In this document: positions 19,777-28,582 of the stretch, in pieces
Layout: the number at the start of each line of letters is the position of its first letter
Numbering within the stretch: position 1 is the first letter of the stretch
Assembly: GCF_030410485.1 (NCBI RefSeq)
Contig: NZ_JAUHHC010000003.1
Span: forward strand, 186,001-250,000
Length of the DNA: 64,000 nt
DNA from: Roseateles violae
Lineage (GTDB): Bacteria > Pseudomonadota > Gammaproteobacteria > Burkholderiales > Burkholderiaceae_C
Direction of reading: 5' to 3'
Notes under the pieces: model-generated
What the model was told of the DNA's origin: nothing
What the model saw: only the letters and a program-made list of their open reading frames with translations
Database searches by the model: none
Translations under genes and position numbers: made by a program

Positions 19777-20688
19777 TCAAAACTCGTTGACGACCGCGCC
19801 GAGGAATTGGACGGAGCTACCCGACAGGCTGGCGACGAGGTCCTGCAGCGCTTCATAACGGCAGGCATCCTTGCGAGCGATCACGATGGCGGAACCGCAC
19901 TTGGCTGCCGCCACGCAGCCATCGGAGCCGTACATCGCAGCCGCCGTGTCGACGATCACATGATCGAACTTGGACCCCAATTCCCGCATCAGCAGGCCGA
20001 AAGCCGGTCGTTCGACCAATTCCAGCGGGTTCGGCGGGATGGCGCCGCCCGGCAGCACGAACAGGCCCGGCACGCCTTCCACACCCTGGATCACCTGCGA
20101 CTCGGCCCGGCCGGAAAGAATCGTCGACAGACCGGCGTTGTTGGGCACACGAAACACCTCGTGCAGGCGTGGACCACGCAAATCGGCATCCACGACCAGC
20201 GTGCGGCCACCCAGTTGGGCCAGCGAGACGGCCAGATTGGCGGCGAAATAGGTCTTGCCATCGCCGGTCTGCGGGCTGATGACGGCCAGCGAAGCATGCG
20301 AGGAAGCTGCGCCCTGCTGCTGACGCATGATGACCTGGCTGCGCACAGCCCGGATCGCCTCGGCCTGCACCGAGAACGGCTGGTTCAGCACGACCAGTTC
20401 GGGGCTGGACAGGCGCCGTTCGGCATTGGCGAGCGGATAGTGGAACTGCTGAGCCAGCGCATGCAGCACATCGTCTTCGCTGACCAGACCCAGCGCAACA
20501 GCGGCCTCGCCGAAGCGCACGCCATTCTCGCGCTGATAAACCAGTACACGCTCGACCTCGGCAGCGCTCAGATTTCGGGCATCGCGGATGATGTCGCCGA
20601 TCGAACGGTCATGGACGGCTTGGCTGTCATTGGTTTTGTTCAAGGCAGTCCTCACGTTCTCGGAATCTTCCACATTCACCGCGCTCAT
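19777..20688 (-). CDS. epsG: EpsG, chain-length-determinant tyrosine kinase-like ATPase
   Basis: 303 residues. Residues ~30-95 resemble the MshE/GspE N-terminal domain (IGDIIRDA, FGEAAVALGLVSEDDVLHAL). The BY-kinase-like ATPase follows, with Walker A SPQTGDGKTYFAAN at about 138-151, Walker A' LVVDADLRGP at 164-173, and Walker B HVIVDTAA. The tail has no tyrosine cluster (it ends VVNEF), so autophosphorylation on a C-terminal Tyr tail is unlikely. It should pair with EpsF to control polymer length. Its ATG overlaps the epsF stop by 4 bases. Confidence 0.92.
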   Translation of the reverse strand: MSAVNVEDSENVRTALNKTNDSQAVHDRSIGDIIRDARNLSAAEVERVLVYQRENGVRFGEAAVALGLVSEDDVLHALAQQFHYPLANAERRLSSPELVVLNQPFSVQAEAIRAVRSQVIMRQQQGAASSHASLAVISPQTGDGKTYFAANLAVSLAQLGGRTLVVDADLRGPRLHEVFRVPNNAGLSTILSGRAESQVIQGVEGVPGLFVLPGGAIPPNPLELVERPAFGLLMRELGSKFDHVIVDTAAAMYGSDGCVAAAKCGSAIVIARKDACRYEALQDLVASLSGSSVQFLGAVVNEF

Positions 20689-22112
20689 GCCGAGGCTCCC
20701 TTATCGGAGAAGCCCAGCAGGCGCCGCTGCATCAGATTGGCCTTCGCGGTGCGACCGAACAGGCGCTTGGCCGTCGGCTTCTGCATCACGCCGATGATCG
20801 GCAGCGCAACCGCGTTGACGACGTCCTCGGCGCTGCGCACGCGGCGATCGAAGATCTCCAGCGCGACGGCCACACCCACCGCCAGCAGACCGCCGACGAA
20901 CACGGCCACGATCATGTTGAGGAGGAGGCGTGGCGAGGTGTGCTCCCGCGGCGGCACGGCCGGGGACAGTACGGACACATTGCTCTGCGTCGCCTGGCTC
21001 TCCAGCGAAGTCTGGTTGTAGCGCTGGGCGATCATGTCATAGGCCTTCTGGGCATTGTCCAGATCGCGCAGCAGCACCGAACCCTCGTCGCGCACGGCCT
21101 TCATCTGCAGGATCTTGTTGCGCTGGGCCTCCAGCGAGGCGCGCAACTCGCTAACGCGCTGCTGATTGATGGTGTTCGCCACGCCGAGACTGTTGCTGAC
21201 CTTGGCCGTCTCGACATCGATGCGCCGGCGCAGCTCGGCCACATTGGCGCGCAGCTCGACCACCTGCGGATGAGCGTCGCCGAGTTTGGAGTTGAGTTCC
21301 TGCAGCCGGGCCTCCTGGCGCGACAGATCGGCCTTCAGGCTGGCGATCAGCGAATTGGACAGCACTTCCTGCATGCGGTCGGCCGAGCCGCGGGCGGCCG
21401 ACTGACGGCTGCTCGAGTCGCTGGCCAAGGCCTGCAGGGCCACGAGCTGGCTGGACAACTCGTTCAGTCGTGCGTTCTCGACATCGATGCGCTCGTCCGA
21501 GGCGATGATGCCCTTTTCCTTCTGGAATTCGGACAGTCGCGACTGAGCCTTCTCCAGCGTGTCGCGCGCGTCCTTGGCGCGGCTATCGAAGAAACCCGAA
21601 TACTGCTTGGCCGGCTCGACGCGCAGCTCCAGGTTGGTTTCCAGATAGGCCTGCACAAAGGCATTCGCCAAGCCGGCGGCGAAGCGAGGATCGGGAGCGC
21701 GGTAGGAAACGTTGATGACGTTCGATTCGCGCGAGGGCTTGACGTCGAGGTTTTTCTGGAAGGTTTCGGCCAGCCATTGTTCGATCGAGCCCTGGCCGTC
21801 GGTCGCGTCACGCCACTGCTCGCGGATCGTGGCGTTCTCATTCAACTTCAGATTGCGCACAACCTTGTACGCAACGCGATCGCTGGTAATCACGTCGACC
21901 TGTGTCGCCATCATGGCCGGGTTGGCGCCGGTCGGATACAGCACGGCACTGAGCGGATCGGGCTTCACGTCAAGCACGACCGAGGCGACCGCCGTGTACT
22001 GCTTGGGCAGTACCAGGCTGATCACCAGCGTGATCGCCAGCAGTGCCAGGAAGACCGCCAGCGATGCCTTCCAGCGCGCCTGCAGGATCGAAAGGAATTG
22101 GGAGAAAGACAT
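20685..22112 (-). CDS. epsF: EpsF, polysaccharide chain-length determinant (Wzz-type)
   Basis: 475 residues from the ATG at 22112; the frame upstream to 22226 shadows epsE. An N-terminal span (WKASLAVFLALLAITLVISLV) and a C-terminal span near residue 415 (LLLNMIVAVFVGGLLAVGVA) bracket a long periplasmic region. That region is helical, with coiled-coil character around residues 165-370 (AKDARDTLEKAQSRLSEFQKE and on). The PxxP motif region PAVPPREHTSP precedes the second span. It is an inner-membrane Wzz-type co-polymerase. The neighbouring EpsG supplies the ATPase domain separately. Confidence 0.92.
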   Translation of the reverse strand: MSFSQFLSILQARWKASLAVFLALLAITLVISLVLPKQYTAVASVVLDVKPDPLSAVLYPTGANPAMMATQVDVITSDRVAYKVVRNLKLNENATIREQWRDATDGQGSIEQWLAETFQKNLDVKPSRESNVINVSYRAPDPRFAAGLANAFVQAYLETNLELRVEPAKQYSGFFDSRAKDARDTLEKAQSRLSEFQKEKGIIASDERIDVENARLNELSSQLVALQALASDSSSRQSAARGSADRMQEVLSNSLIASLKADLSRQEARLQELNSKLGDAHPQVVELRANVAELRRRIDVETAKVSNSLGVANTINQQRVSELRASLEAQRNKILQMKAVRDEGSVLLRDLDNAQKAYDMIAQRYNQTSLESQATQSNVSVLSPAVPPREHTSPRLLLNMIVAVFVGGLLAVGVAVALEIFDRRVRSAEDVVNAVALPIIGVMQKPTAKRLFGRTAKANLMQRRLLGFSDKGASA

Positions 22113-22134
22113 AGGGTTCGCTCGCCTCGCTGGA

Positions 22135-23034
22135 TCAGAAAAGGCTTTCCTTGACGTACACGACATCCCCGTCGCGCAGCGCCTCGTCCATGGCCGGCTG
22201 CAGGACCTGGACCTTCCCGTCGGCACCCTTGCGGTGCACGCGGATGCCCTTTTCGGTGCCGCGCTGGGTCAGGCCGCCGCCGGTGGCCAGGCTCTGCATC
22301 AGGCTCAGGCCTCGCTCCAGCCGCATCGGGCCGGGGCGCTGCACCTCGCCGTAGATATAGACCATCGGCGCGCGCTCGACCCACAGCACGTCGCCGTTCT
22401 GGATCAACACGTCCTGGCTGCGGCCGCCCGGTGCGAACACGCTGGGCAGGTCGATCTCGACACGGTGCGGCTGGCCGTTGCGGGTGCCGGTCAGCACCAG
22501 CAGGTCGCCGCCGGTCGGGGCCACGCCGCCGGCATTGGCCAGCAGATCGGTCAGCCGCATATCGGCCACCTCGATCGGATAGCGGCCCGGCCGGTTGACC
22601 TGGCCCAGCACACTGGCCTGGTTGCCCTTGACCTGCAGCACGACGATGGTGACCTGCGGGTTCTTGACGAAGTTGCCGTTCTTCAGGCCGTCGGCGATCG
22701 CCCGCTCGGCCTGGCTGACCGACAGGCCGCCGATGCGCACATTGCCCAGCAGCGGGAAGGACACGACGCCACCCTCGGAGACGCGGGTCTCCAGGCCCAG
22801 GTCGGGGTTCTGGTAGACGCTGATGCGCAGCACGTCGCCGGCGCCGAGCCGGTATTCGGCCGCATTGCCGCTGACCGCGCCGACCGGCTGGGCCTGCTGC
22901 TGCTGCGGCGGCTGCGTCGTCGGCGTTGCCGGCTTGCCGGTCTGCGCGGCGGCCGGCAGGCTGGCCAGCGTGCCGATCAGGCCGAGCGCCACCGCGCCGC
23001 GGCGGGTCCTGTGCATCATCGTCTTGTCCATCAT
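22135..23034 (-). CDS. epsE: EpsE, polysaccharide export outer-membrane protein (Wza-like)
   Basis: 299 residues. A cleavable signal peptide ends near ASLPAAAQ (about residue 31), followed by a Gln/Pro-rich linker. The poly-export domain reads AEYRLGAGDVLRISVYQNPDLGLETRVSE (shown in part), then two SLBB-type segments: SVLGQVNRPGRYPIEVADM, and VYIYGEVQRPGPMRLERGLSLMQ. No lipobox Cys is seen, unlike E. coli Wza. It would form the outer-membrane exit channel. The ATG overlaps the epsD stop by 4 bases, and 22 bases separate it from epsF. Confidence 0.92.
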   Translation of the reverse strand: MMDKTMMHRTRRGAVALGLIGTLASLPAAAQTGKPATPTTQPPQQQQAQPVGAVSGNAAEYRLGAGDVLRISVYQNPDLGLETRVSEGGVVSFPLLGNVRIGGLSVSQAERAIADGLKNGNFVKNPQVTIVVLQVKGNQASVLGQVNRPGRYPIEVADMRLTDLLANAGGVAPTGGDLLVLTGTRNGQPHRVEIDLPSVFAPGGRSQDVLIQNGDVLWVERAPMVYIYGEVQRPGPMRLERGLSLMQSLATGGGLTQRGTEKGIRVHRKGADGKVQVLQPAMDEALRDGDVVYVKESLF

Positions 23035-24071
23035 TTGAGCCCCATTCCCTTCGAGATGGCTGCGGCATCGAGGCCGCTGGCGGCCGGCGTGGGCGCCGGA
23101 GTGGTCGGCGCGGCGACGGGGGCCGCGGTCGGCGTGGCTTCGGTGGCGGCCGGTGCCAGGGCCGGCGCGGCGCCGGCTGCAGCGGCCGCGGGCGCGCCCT
23201 CGGCGAACTTGCCGACGTATTCGATCTTCGAGCTGTCGCGCAGCGCCTTGATGTCCTTCTGCACCAGCTCGACCTTGCGCTGGTTGGTCAGGAAGGCCTC
23301 GATCTGCGGGCGCGCACGCGCCTCGTCGACCGGCTGGCTGCGCGAGCCGACGACAAAGAGCACGGCCAGGCCGTTGGGCGTGCGGCTGATCGCCGAGTCG
23401 CCGTCCTTCAGCCGTGCAATCGCGTCCAGATTGGCCAGCGGCAGCTGCTCGGCGGCACGCACCGCCTGATTGCCGGTGAAGCGGATGTCATTGGCCTTCA
23501 GGTATTCGACGAACTCCGGGATGTTCTTCGAGGCTTCCAGCTTGGCGCGGATCGCGTCGACCTGCTCCGGCTTGGCCTCGATGGCCAGTTCCTGCAGGTT
23601 GTAGATGCGGCGCTCGCGGAACAGCGCCGGCTTCTCGTTGTAGTACTTGCTGATCTCGTCGTTGCTCGGCTTGACGGCCGCCTCGCCGACGCGCTCGACA
23701 TAGGCGCGGGCGATGATTTCGCGCTTGGCCGCCTCGATCTGCTGGACCACGCGCGGATCGCGGTCGAGCTTCATGTCTTGCGCCTTCTGCACCGCCAGTT
23801 CCTGCTCGATCAGGCGTTCCAGCACCTGGCGGCTGGCCGCCTCGGCCTGCTCGGGCTTCAGGCCCGGCTGGCGCTGCAGCACGTAATTGATCTGGTGAAC
23901 GGTGATCTCTTCCTTGTTCACCTTGGCCGCCGTCTGCGAGGCCTTGTCCGACTTCTTGTCGTCACCGCAGCCGGCCAGCGCCAGCGCTGCCAAGGCGGCC
24001 ACCGCGATCAGCCGGACGCCCGATGCGGCGCGACGGCCAGCGAATTCGGATTGCACGAGTTTCATGACCAT
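23031..24071 (-). CDS. epsD: EpsD, peptidyl-prolyl cis-trans isomerase-like lipoprotein
   Basis: 346 residues from the ATG at 24071, after a purine-rich AGAAGAAAG site. A lipoprotein signal ends in LAGC near residue 34 (Cys followed by Gly-Asp-Asp, an inner-membrane-retention-like sequence). A SurA/PpiC-like region follows (VNKEEITVHQINYVLQRQ, VLERLIEQELAVQKAQDMKL). The C-terminus is a low-complexity Ala/Pro/Thr-rich tail. This is the EpsD family found with exosortase B loci, probably a periplasmic chaperone for export parts. It is the first gene of the long minus-strand eps operon. Confidence 0.88.
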   Translation of the reverse strand: MVMKLVQSEFAGRRAASGVRLIAVAALAALALAGCGDDKKSDKASQTAAKVNKEEITVHQINYVLQRQPGLKPEQAEAASRQVLERLIEQELAVQKAQDMKLDRDPRVVQQIEAAKREIIARAYVERVGEAAVKPSNDEISKYYNEKPALFRERRIYNLQELAIEAKPEQVDAIRAKLEASKNIPEFVEYLKANDIRFTGNQAVRAAEQLPLANLDAIARLKDGDSAISRTPNGLAVLFVVGSRSQPVDEARARPQIEAFLTNQRKVELVQKDIKALRDSSKIEYVGKFAEGAPAAAAAGAAPALAPAATEATPTAAPVAAPTTPAPTPAASGLDAAAISKGMGLK

Positions 24072-24450
24072 GACTTTCTTTCTTCTCCGCGCGGCGCCAG
24101 CAATGGCGCGAGATCTGCTGCGTGGCAGCACCCGCCCTCAAGGGACGAACCAGTGTAGCTTTGCGAAATGACAAATGAGGCATCCCGTCCCCCCTTCCCG
24201 GCGGTGCCCCACCCGGAGAAACCCTGCCGGATGAGGCCCCTCGGGCATGGGCACCGCCCGGCTCCGCCGCCGCCCCAGAGGACCGCGCCGGCCAGGCATG
24301 GCAAATCGGATGCCGCCCCTCGCGCAAGAATGGACCCGGCCGCTGCCGGGCAGTTCCCGGCACCCCCATGAACCAGGGGGTCGACGGCGGGTGCAGAGAT
24401 CGGCGTTTACCCTAGCTCGCGTGGCGCGAGCGCGTCATCGCCATCACCGC
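24072..24450. other. Intergenic region upstream of the eps operon and downstream of ubiE
   Basis: 379 bases with no credible gene. It should hold the promoter of the epsD-to-wzx operon. On the minus strand a TACACT (complement of 24152-24157) resembles a -10 box, but the nearest TTGTCA is only 11 bases away, too close for sigma-70. No sigma-54 GG-N10-GC pair was found. Inverted repeats lie at 24363-24380 (CCCCC/GGGGG) and 24415-24431. Confidence 0.4.
24415..24431 (-). terminator. Hairpin downstream of ubiE
   Basis: Perfect 7-bp arms GCTCGCG (24415-24421) and CGCGAGC (24425-24431) with a 3-base loop, 20 bases beyond the ubiE stop. There is no T-tract, so terminator function is uncertain. Confidence 0.45.
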
Positions 24451-25182
24451 TCAGCACTTGATGCCGGCATGCAGGGCGACGACGCCGGCGCTGAGGTTGT
24501 GGACGTCGACATGGCCGAAGCCGGCCGTCTTCATCATTGCCTTCAGTTCCTGCTGGCCCGGATGCATGCGAATGGACTCGGCCAGATAGCGGTAGCTGTC
24601 GGCGTCGCCGGCGATCAGCTTGCCCAGCCGCGGCAGCACCTTGAACGAATACCAGTCATACGGCTTTTGCAGCGGCGCGGCGACCTTGGAGAACTCCAGC
24701 ACCAGCAGGCGGCCGCCGGGCTTCAGCACCCGGCACATCTCGCCCAATGCCTGGTCCTTGTGCGTCATATTGCGCAGGCCGAAGGCGACGCTGACCAGAT
24801 CGAAGCTGCCGCTCTTGAAAGGCAGCTTCTCGGCGTCGCACAGGCCCGTCGGCAGCACCAGGCCCTCGTCGAGCAGGCGGTTGCGCCCCTGGCGCAGCAT
24901 CGCCTCGTTGATGTCGGTGTGCACCACCATGCCGGTCTCGCCGACCTTCTTCGCAAAGGCACGCGACAGATCGCCGGTGCCGCCGGCGATGTCCAGCACC
25001 CGCTCGCCCGCCTTCAGATTGGCCACCGCCACCGTGTAGGCCTTCCAGGCGCGGTGCATGCCCATCGACATCAGGTCGTTCATCACGTCGTAGCGGGACG
25101 CGACCGAATCGAAGACGCCGCGCACGCGGCTGGCCTTGTCCTGCTCGTCGACGGTCTCGTAGCCGAAATGGGTGCTGCTCAT
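24451..25182 (-). CDS. ubiE: Ubiquinone/menaquinone biosynthesis C-methyltransferase
   Basis: 243 residues from the ATG at 25182. Motifs are [40 protein letters not shown], the SAM-binding [12 protein letters not shown] near residue 66, [12 protein letters not shown], and [18 protein letters not shown]. It methylates the benzoquinol ring of ubiquinone, or the naphthoquinol ring of menaquinone. Length and motifs are standard. It lies 11 bases after the DUF971 gene on the same strand, a pairing common in Burkholderiales. It is not part of the eps locus, which begins about 380 bases downstream. Confidence 0.96.
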   Translation of the reverse strand: MSSTHFGYETVDEQDKASRVRGVFDSVASRYDVMNDLMSMGMHRAWKAYTVAVANLKAGERVLDIAGGTGDLSRAFAKKVGETGMVVHTDINEAMLRQGRNRLLDEGLVLPTGLCDAEKLPFKSGSFDLVSVAFGLRNMTHKDQALGEMCRVLKPGGRLLVLEFSKVAAPLQKPYDWYSFKVLPRLGKLIAGDADSYRYLAESIRMHPGQQELKAMMKTAGFGHVDVHNLSAGVVALHAGIKC

Positions 25183-25193
25183 GGAAGTCGATC

Positions 25194-25610
25194 TCAATGT
25201 GAATGGCCGCAGGACGAGCCGGCCTTGGCGGGCATCGCGTCATCGCGACCGACGCCGGCCTCGGCCAGGCGCCGCTCGTAGTCCTGCCACAGCTGATCCT
25301 GCTCGGCGCCGAGCCGGTACAGATAATCCCAGGAGAACAGGCCGCTGTCATGGCCATCGGAGAACTGCGGCTGGACCGCGTAATGGCCGACCGGCGTCAG
25401 CGCCGTGATCTGCACCTCGCGCTTGCCGGTCTGCAGCACCTCCTGACCCGGGCCATGGCCCATCACCTCGGCCGAGGGGCTGTAGACCCGCATCAGCTCG
25501 AAGGGGATGCGAAAGCGCGCGCCGTCGCTGAACGCCACCTCGAGCACGCGCGAGCTCTGGTGCACGGTGATGTCGGTGGGGACGGGGCTCGTCGAACTCA
25601 GGCCGGCCAT
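25194..25610 (-). CDS. DUF971 (gamma-butyrobetaine hydroxylase-like N-terminal domain) protein
   Basis: 138 residues from the ATG at 25610. The motifs [40 protein letters not shown] and [18 protein letters not shown] are the DUF971 core. In gamma-butyrobetaine dioxygenases this domain precedes the catalytic part; here it stands alone. The tail ends in a Cys-Gly-His-Ser-His group, perhaps metal-binding. Stand-alone members are often linked to iron-sulfur protein maturation or sit next to ubiE, as here (11-base gap). The molecular role is not established. Confidence 0.85.
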   Translation of the reverse strand: MAGLSSTSPVPTDITVHQSSRVLEVAFSDGARFRIPFELMRVYSPSAEVMGHGPGQEVLQTGKREVQITALTPVGHYAVQPQFSDGHDSGLFSWDYLYRLGAEQDQLWQDYERRLAEAGVGRDDAMPAKAGSSCGHSH

Positions 25611-25766
25611 GGGCGAAGGATACGCAGCGCGATGCTGCGCCAGAAGCGGAACAGGGGCCGACAGTGTAGCGCTGGGCGGCGTGCGCACGGACAAGCCCCG
25701 ATGCCGGTGCACACTGCCTCGTCTACCCTTGCCCGCTTGTCAAACCGACCGAAGCTCCCCGCCCTC

Positions 25767-27818
25767 ATGATGCGCCGCCGACTTTCCCTGCTTGCCACCG
25801 CCGCCGCCCTCGCCGCCCTGCCCGTGCTGAACGCCAGCGCCCTGGACGTCAAACAGCTCGATGGCCGGATCGATCCCTGCACCGACTTCTACGGCTTCGT
25901 CAACGGCAAATGGGCCGAGCAGGTCGAGATGCCGGCCTCGCAGTCGCGCATCGGCGGCTTCGAGGACCTGCGCCTGGCCAACGAGGCCATCCTGCAGCAG
26001 GCCTTGCGCGACCTGAGGGCCAATCCGTCCCTGCAGACGACGCCGGGCCTGAAGCTGGCCGCCACCTATTTCGCCAGCGGCATGAATCTGGACGCGATCG
26101 AGGCCGGCGGCCTGAAGGCGCTGCAGCCGCTGCTGAGCCGCATCGACGCGCTCGACAAGCGCGAGCAGCTGCCGGCGCTGCTGGCGACGCTGAACCGGGT
26201 CCAGGTCTCCGCGCCGCTGGGCGTCTTCGTCGGCGCCGACGCCAAGGACGTGCGCCGCCATGCGCTGCAGATCGGCCAGGCCGGCCTGGGCCTGCCCGAC
26301 CGCGAGGACTATTTCAAGAGCGACGCCAACAGCAAGCGCCTGCAGGATGCCTACCGCGTCTACGCGCGCCGGCTGCTGACGGCCGCCGCCGGGCCGAACG
26401 GACCGGCGCCCAGCGAAGCCCAACTCGACGCGCTCTACGCCTTCGAGACCCAGCTGGCCGAGGCCACCAAGCCGCGCGCCGAGCTGCGCGACCCGAACGC
26501 GCGCTACAACCCCTTCAGCCCGGCCGAGCTCGACAAGGCGGCGCCCGGCTTCGACTGGAGCGCCTATCTGAAGCCGCTGACCGAGACCGCCAATCGCAAG
26601 GGTGGCGTCGAGCGCGTCATCGTCGGCCAGCCGGCCTTTCTGAAGCGCGTCGCCGAGCTGGCGGCGGCAACGCCGATCGAGACCTGGCGCAGCTATCTGA
26701 AGCTGCGCCTGCTCGACGCCAGCGCCGACCGCCTGCCCCAGGCCTTCGCCGGTGCCCATTTCGACTACCGCGAGGCGACGATCCGCGGCCTGAAGGCCGC
26801 GCCGCCGCGCGAGGAAAGCGTGATCCTGGCGATCGCCGGCCGCACCGGCAGCCTGCCGCTGGGCCTGACTTTCGGCGAGGTCTTCGTCTGGCGCGCCTTC
26901 TCGCCCGAGGCGATGACGCGCTCGCGCCAGCTGGTCGCCGACGTCAAGGCGGCGATGCGCCAGCACATCCAGGAGCTGGCCTGGATGAGCGCGCCGACCA
27001 AGCAACGCGCGCTGGAGAAGCTCGATGCGATGGTGCCCAAGATCGGTGCGCCGGACCAATGGCCCGACTACACCGGCCTGACGCTGGCCGCCGACGACTA
27101 CGCCGGCAATCTGTTGCGCACGGCCGCCTGGTTCACCGCCAAGCAGATGGATGATCTGGAGAAGCCGGTCGACCGCCTGCGCTGGAGCATGTCGCCGCAT
27201 GTCGTCAATGCCCAGGCCGGCGGCTACAACTCGATCACCTTCCCGGCCGGCATCCTGCAGCCGCCCTTCTTCAACGCAAAGGCCGACGACGCGCTGAACT
27301 ACGGCGGCATCGGCATGGTGATCGGCCACGAGATCACCCATCATTTCGACGACCAGGGCCGCCAGTTCGACGCGGTCGGCAATCTGAACGACTGGTGGAC
27401 CGAGGCCGACGCCAGCGCCTACAAGGCGCGCGCCGATCGCGTCGTCAAACTCTACGGCGGCTACGAGCCGGTGCCCGGCGAGCCCATCAACGGCCGCCTG
27501 ACCCTGGGCGAAAACATCTCCGACATGGCCGGCATGCCGATCGCCTTCGACGCGCTGCAGACGGCGCTCAAGCGCAGCGGCAAGGCCGAGAAGATCGACG
27601 GCTACACGCCCGAGCAGCGCTTCTTCCTGTCCAACGCCCTGATCTGGCGCGTCAAGACCCGGCCCGAGGCCCTGGTCAACCAGCTGCGCACCGACCCGCA
27701 TTCGCCGGGCAAGTACCGCGTGCTGGCGCCGATGTCGAATATGCCCGCCTTCGCCAAGGCCTTCAGCTGCCCGGCCGGCGCGCCCATGGTCGCCGCCGAT
27801 CCGATCACGATCTGGTAA
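25767..27818 (+). CDS. M13 family metallopeptidase (PepO/neprilysin-like), secreted
   Basis: 683 residues from paired ATG codons at 25767 and 25770. A signal peptide covers residues 1-25 (LSLLATAAALAALPVLNASA). The M13 N-terminal domain follows: IDPCTDFYGFVNGKW, then ASQSRIGGFEDL. The catalytic HEITH motif is at about 521-525 (VIGHEITHHFDDQG), and the third zinc ligand Glu and adjacent Asp are in GENISDMAG near 582. The C-terminal CPAGAPM...ITIW is the family end. It is a zinc oligoendopeptidase of the periplasm or envelope. It is transcribed away from ubiE/DUF971 and ends at a strong terminator. Confidence 0.94.
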   Translation: MMRRRLSLLATAAALAALPVLNASALDVKQLDGRIDPCTDFYGFVNGKWAEQVEMPASQSRIGGFEDLRLANEAILQQALRDLRANPSLQTTPGLKLAATYFASGMNLDAIEAGGLKALQPLLSRIDALDKREQLPALLATLNRVQVSAPLGVFVGADAKDVRRHALQIGQAGLGLPDREDYFKSDANSKRLQDAYRVYARRLLTAAAGPNGPAPSEAQLDALYAFETQLAEATKPRAELRDPNARYNPFSPAELDKAAPGFDWSAYLKPLTETANRKGGVERVIVGQPAFLKRVAELAAATPIETWRSYLKLRLLDASADRLPQAFAGAHFDYREATIRGLKAAPPREESVILAIAGRTGSLPLGLTFGEVFVWRAFSPEAMTRSRQLVADVKAAMRQHIQELAWMSAPTKQRALEKLDAMVPKIGAPDQWPDYTGLTLAADDYAGNLLRTAAWFTAKQMDDLEKPVDRLRWSMSPHVVNAQAGGYNSITFPAGILQPPFFNAKADDALNYGGIGMVIGHEITHHFDDQGRQFDAVGNLNDWWTEADASAYKARADRVVKLYGGYEPVPGEPINGRLTLGENISDMAGMPIAFDALQTALKRSGKAEKIDGYTPEQRFFLSNALIWRVKTRPEALVNQLRTDPHSPGKYRVLAPMSNMPAFAKAFSCPAGAPMVAADPITIW

Positions 27819-27837
27819 GGCACTGACTTTCGACATG

Positions 27838-27861
27838 GGGCCGGCCTTGCCGGCCCTTTTT
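27838..27861 (+). terminator. Rho-independent terminator after the M13 peptidase gene
   Basis: GGGCCGGC (27838-27845), loop CTT, GCCGGCCC (27849-27856), then TTTTT (27857-27861). The stem begins 20 bases after the stop. Confidence 0.9.
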
Positions 27862-28100
27862 CATGGCGGCTGCCGCCTGCACCGGACCCTGACTTTCGGC
27901 ATCCGGGCACAGCCAGCAAGACCTGACCCCATCGAAAAGCACGGGTTTCCGCGGTTTGCGATTCGTCGCGGAATTCGGTGGCTTGGTTTCACCGCTTCCG
28001 CATTTCGTCGCCTTCAGCTTGGAGCGCGGCGGGCCGCTTCCTAATCTGGACCCAGATCGCACCGCCCGGCCTGATCCGCCTACCGATGGAGTTCCTCATC

Positions 28101-28544
28101 ATGTTCGAGCAATCACCTTCCCTGACCCGCGGCCTGCTGCTGGCCCTGCCCATGACTTTCGGCAGCGCGCTGGCGCTCGCGCAGGACCTGCAGCGCGTCG
28201 AGGTCGAGGGGCGCCGGCCGGCCGATATCGCGCGCTTCGACGTGCAGGCCAGTTGCCCCGGCATCGCCGCGACCCTGCAGGACGGCCTGGTCGGCGCCAT
28301 CTCGCGCGAGAACCTGAGCGGCACGATGCGGGTGCAGTTCCGCGTCAAGGGCGACGGCACCTCCGAGGTCAAGCACTCCGGCGGCCCGGTCGCCTACCGC
28401 CAGCCGGTGCGCCGCGCGATGCACAACGTCAGCTGCGTCAACAAGGAGGACGGCCAGCTGTTCAGCTTCCTCGTCGTCTTCACGCCGGCACGCGACGAAG
28501 CCGGCGGCGATGCCAGCTACCGCGTCGCGCTGCTGGAGCAGTGA
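28101..28544 (+). CDS. Small secreted protein of unknown function
   Basis: 147 residues from the ATG at 28101, chosen because GGAG lies 9-10 bases upstream and a signal peptide starts there (LTRGLLLALPMTFGSALALAQ). The mature part begins DLQRVEVEGRRPADIARFDV and has two Cys (about 51 and 113) that could form a disulfide. The segment SGTMRVQFRVKGDG resembles the beta-strand core of TonB-C-like or energy-transducer domains, but I do not recognise a family with confidence. The 282 bases before it hold only the peptidase terminator. It is followed by an 18-base hairpin and a solute-binding protein gene. Confidence 0.7.
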   Translation: MFEQSPSLTRGLLLALPMTFGSALALAQDLQRVEVEGRRPADIARFDVQASCPGIAATLQDGLVGAISRENLSGTMRVQFRVKGDGTSEVKHSGGPVAYRQPVRRAMHNVSCVNKEDGQLFSFLVVFTPARDEAGGDASYRVALLEQ

Positions 28545-28563
28545 GCGCGGGGTCGGCGGCGCA

Positions 28564-28581
28564 GGCCCCACAATAGGGGCC
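28564..28581 (+). promoter_or_regulatory. Hairpin overlapping the ribosome site of the following gene
   Basis: GGCCCC (28564-28569), 6-base loop, GGGGCC (28576-28581). The right arm contains AGGGG, the apparent Shine-Dalgarno of the gene starting at 28583. It could end transcription of the gene before it or lower translation of the next one. Confidence 0.45.
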
Positions 28582-28582
28582 G

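Noticed and set aside
18970-21021. Plus-strand open frame of 683 codons across xrtB, epsG and epsF
   Set aside because: It spans three overlapping, motif-bearing genes on the other strand and has no domain of its own.
24150-24180. Sigma-70 promoter for the eps operon (TTGTCA and TACACT on the minus strand)
   Set aside because: The spacer is only 11 bases.
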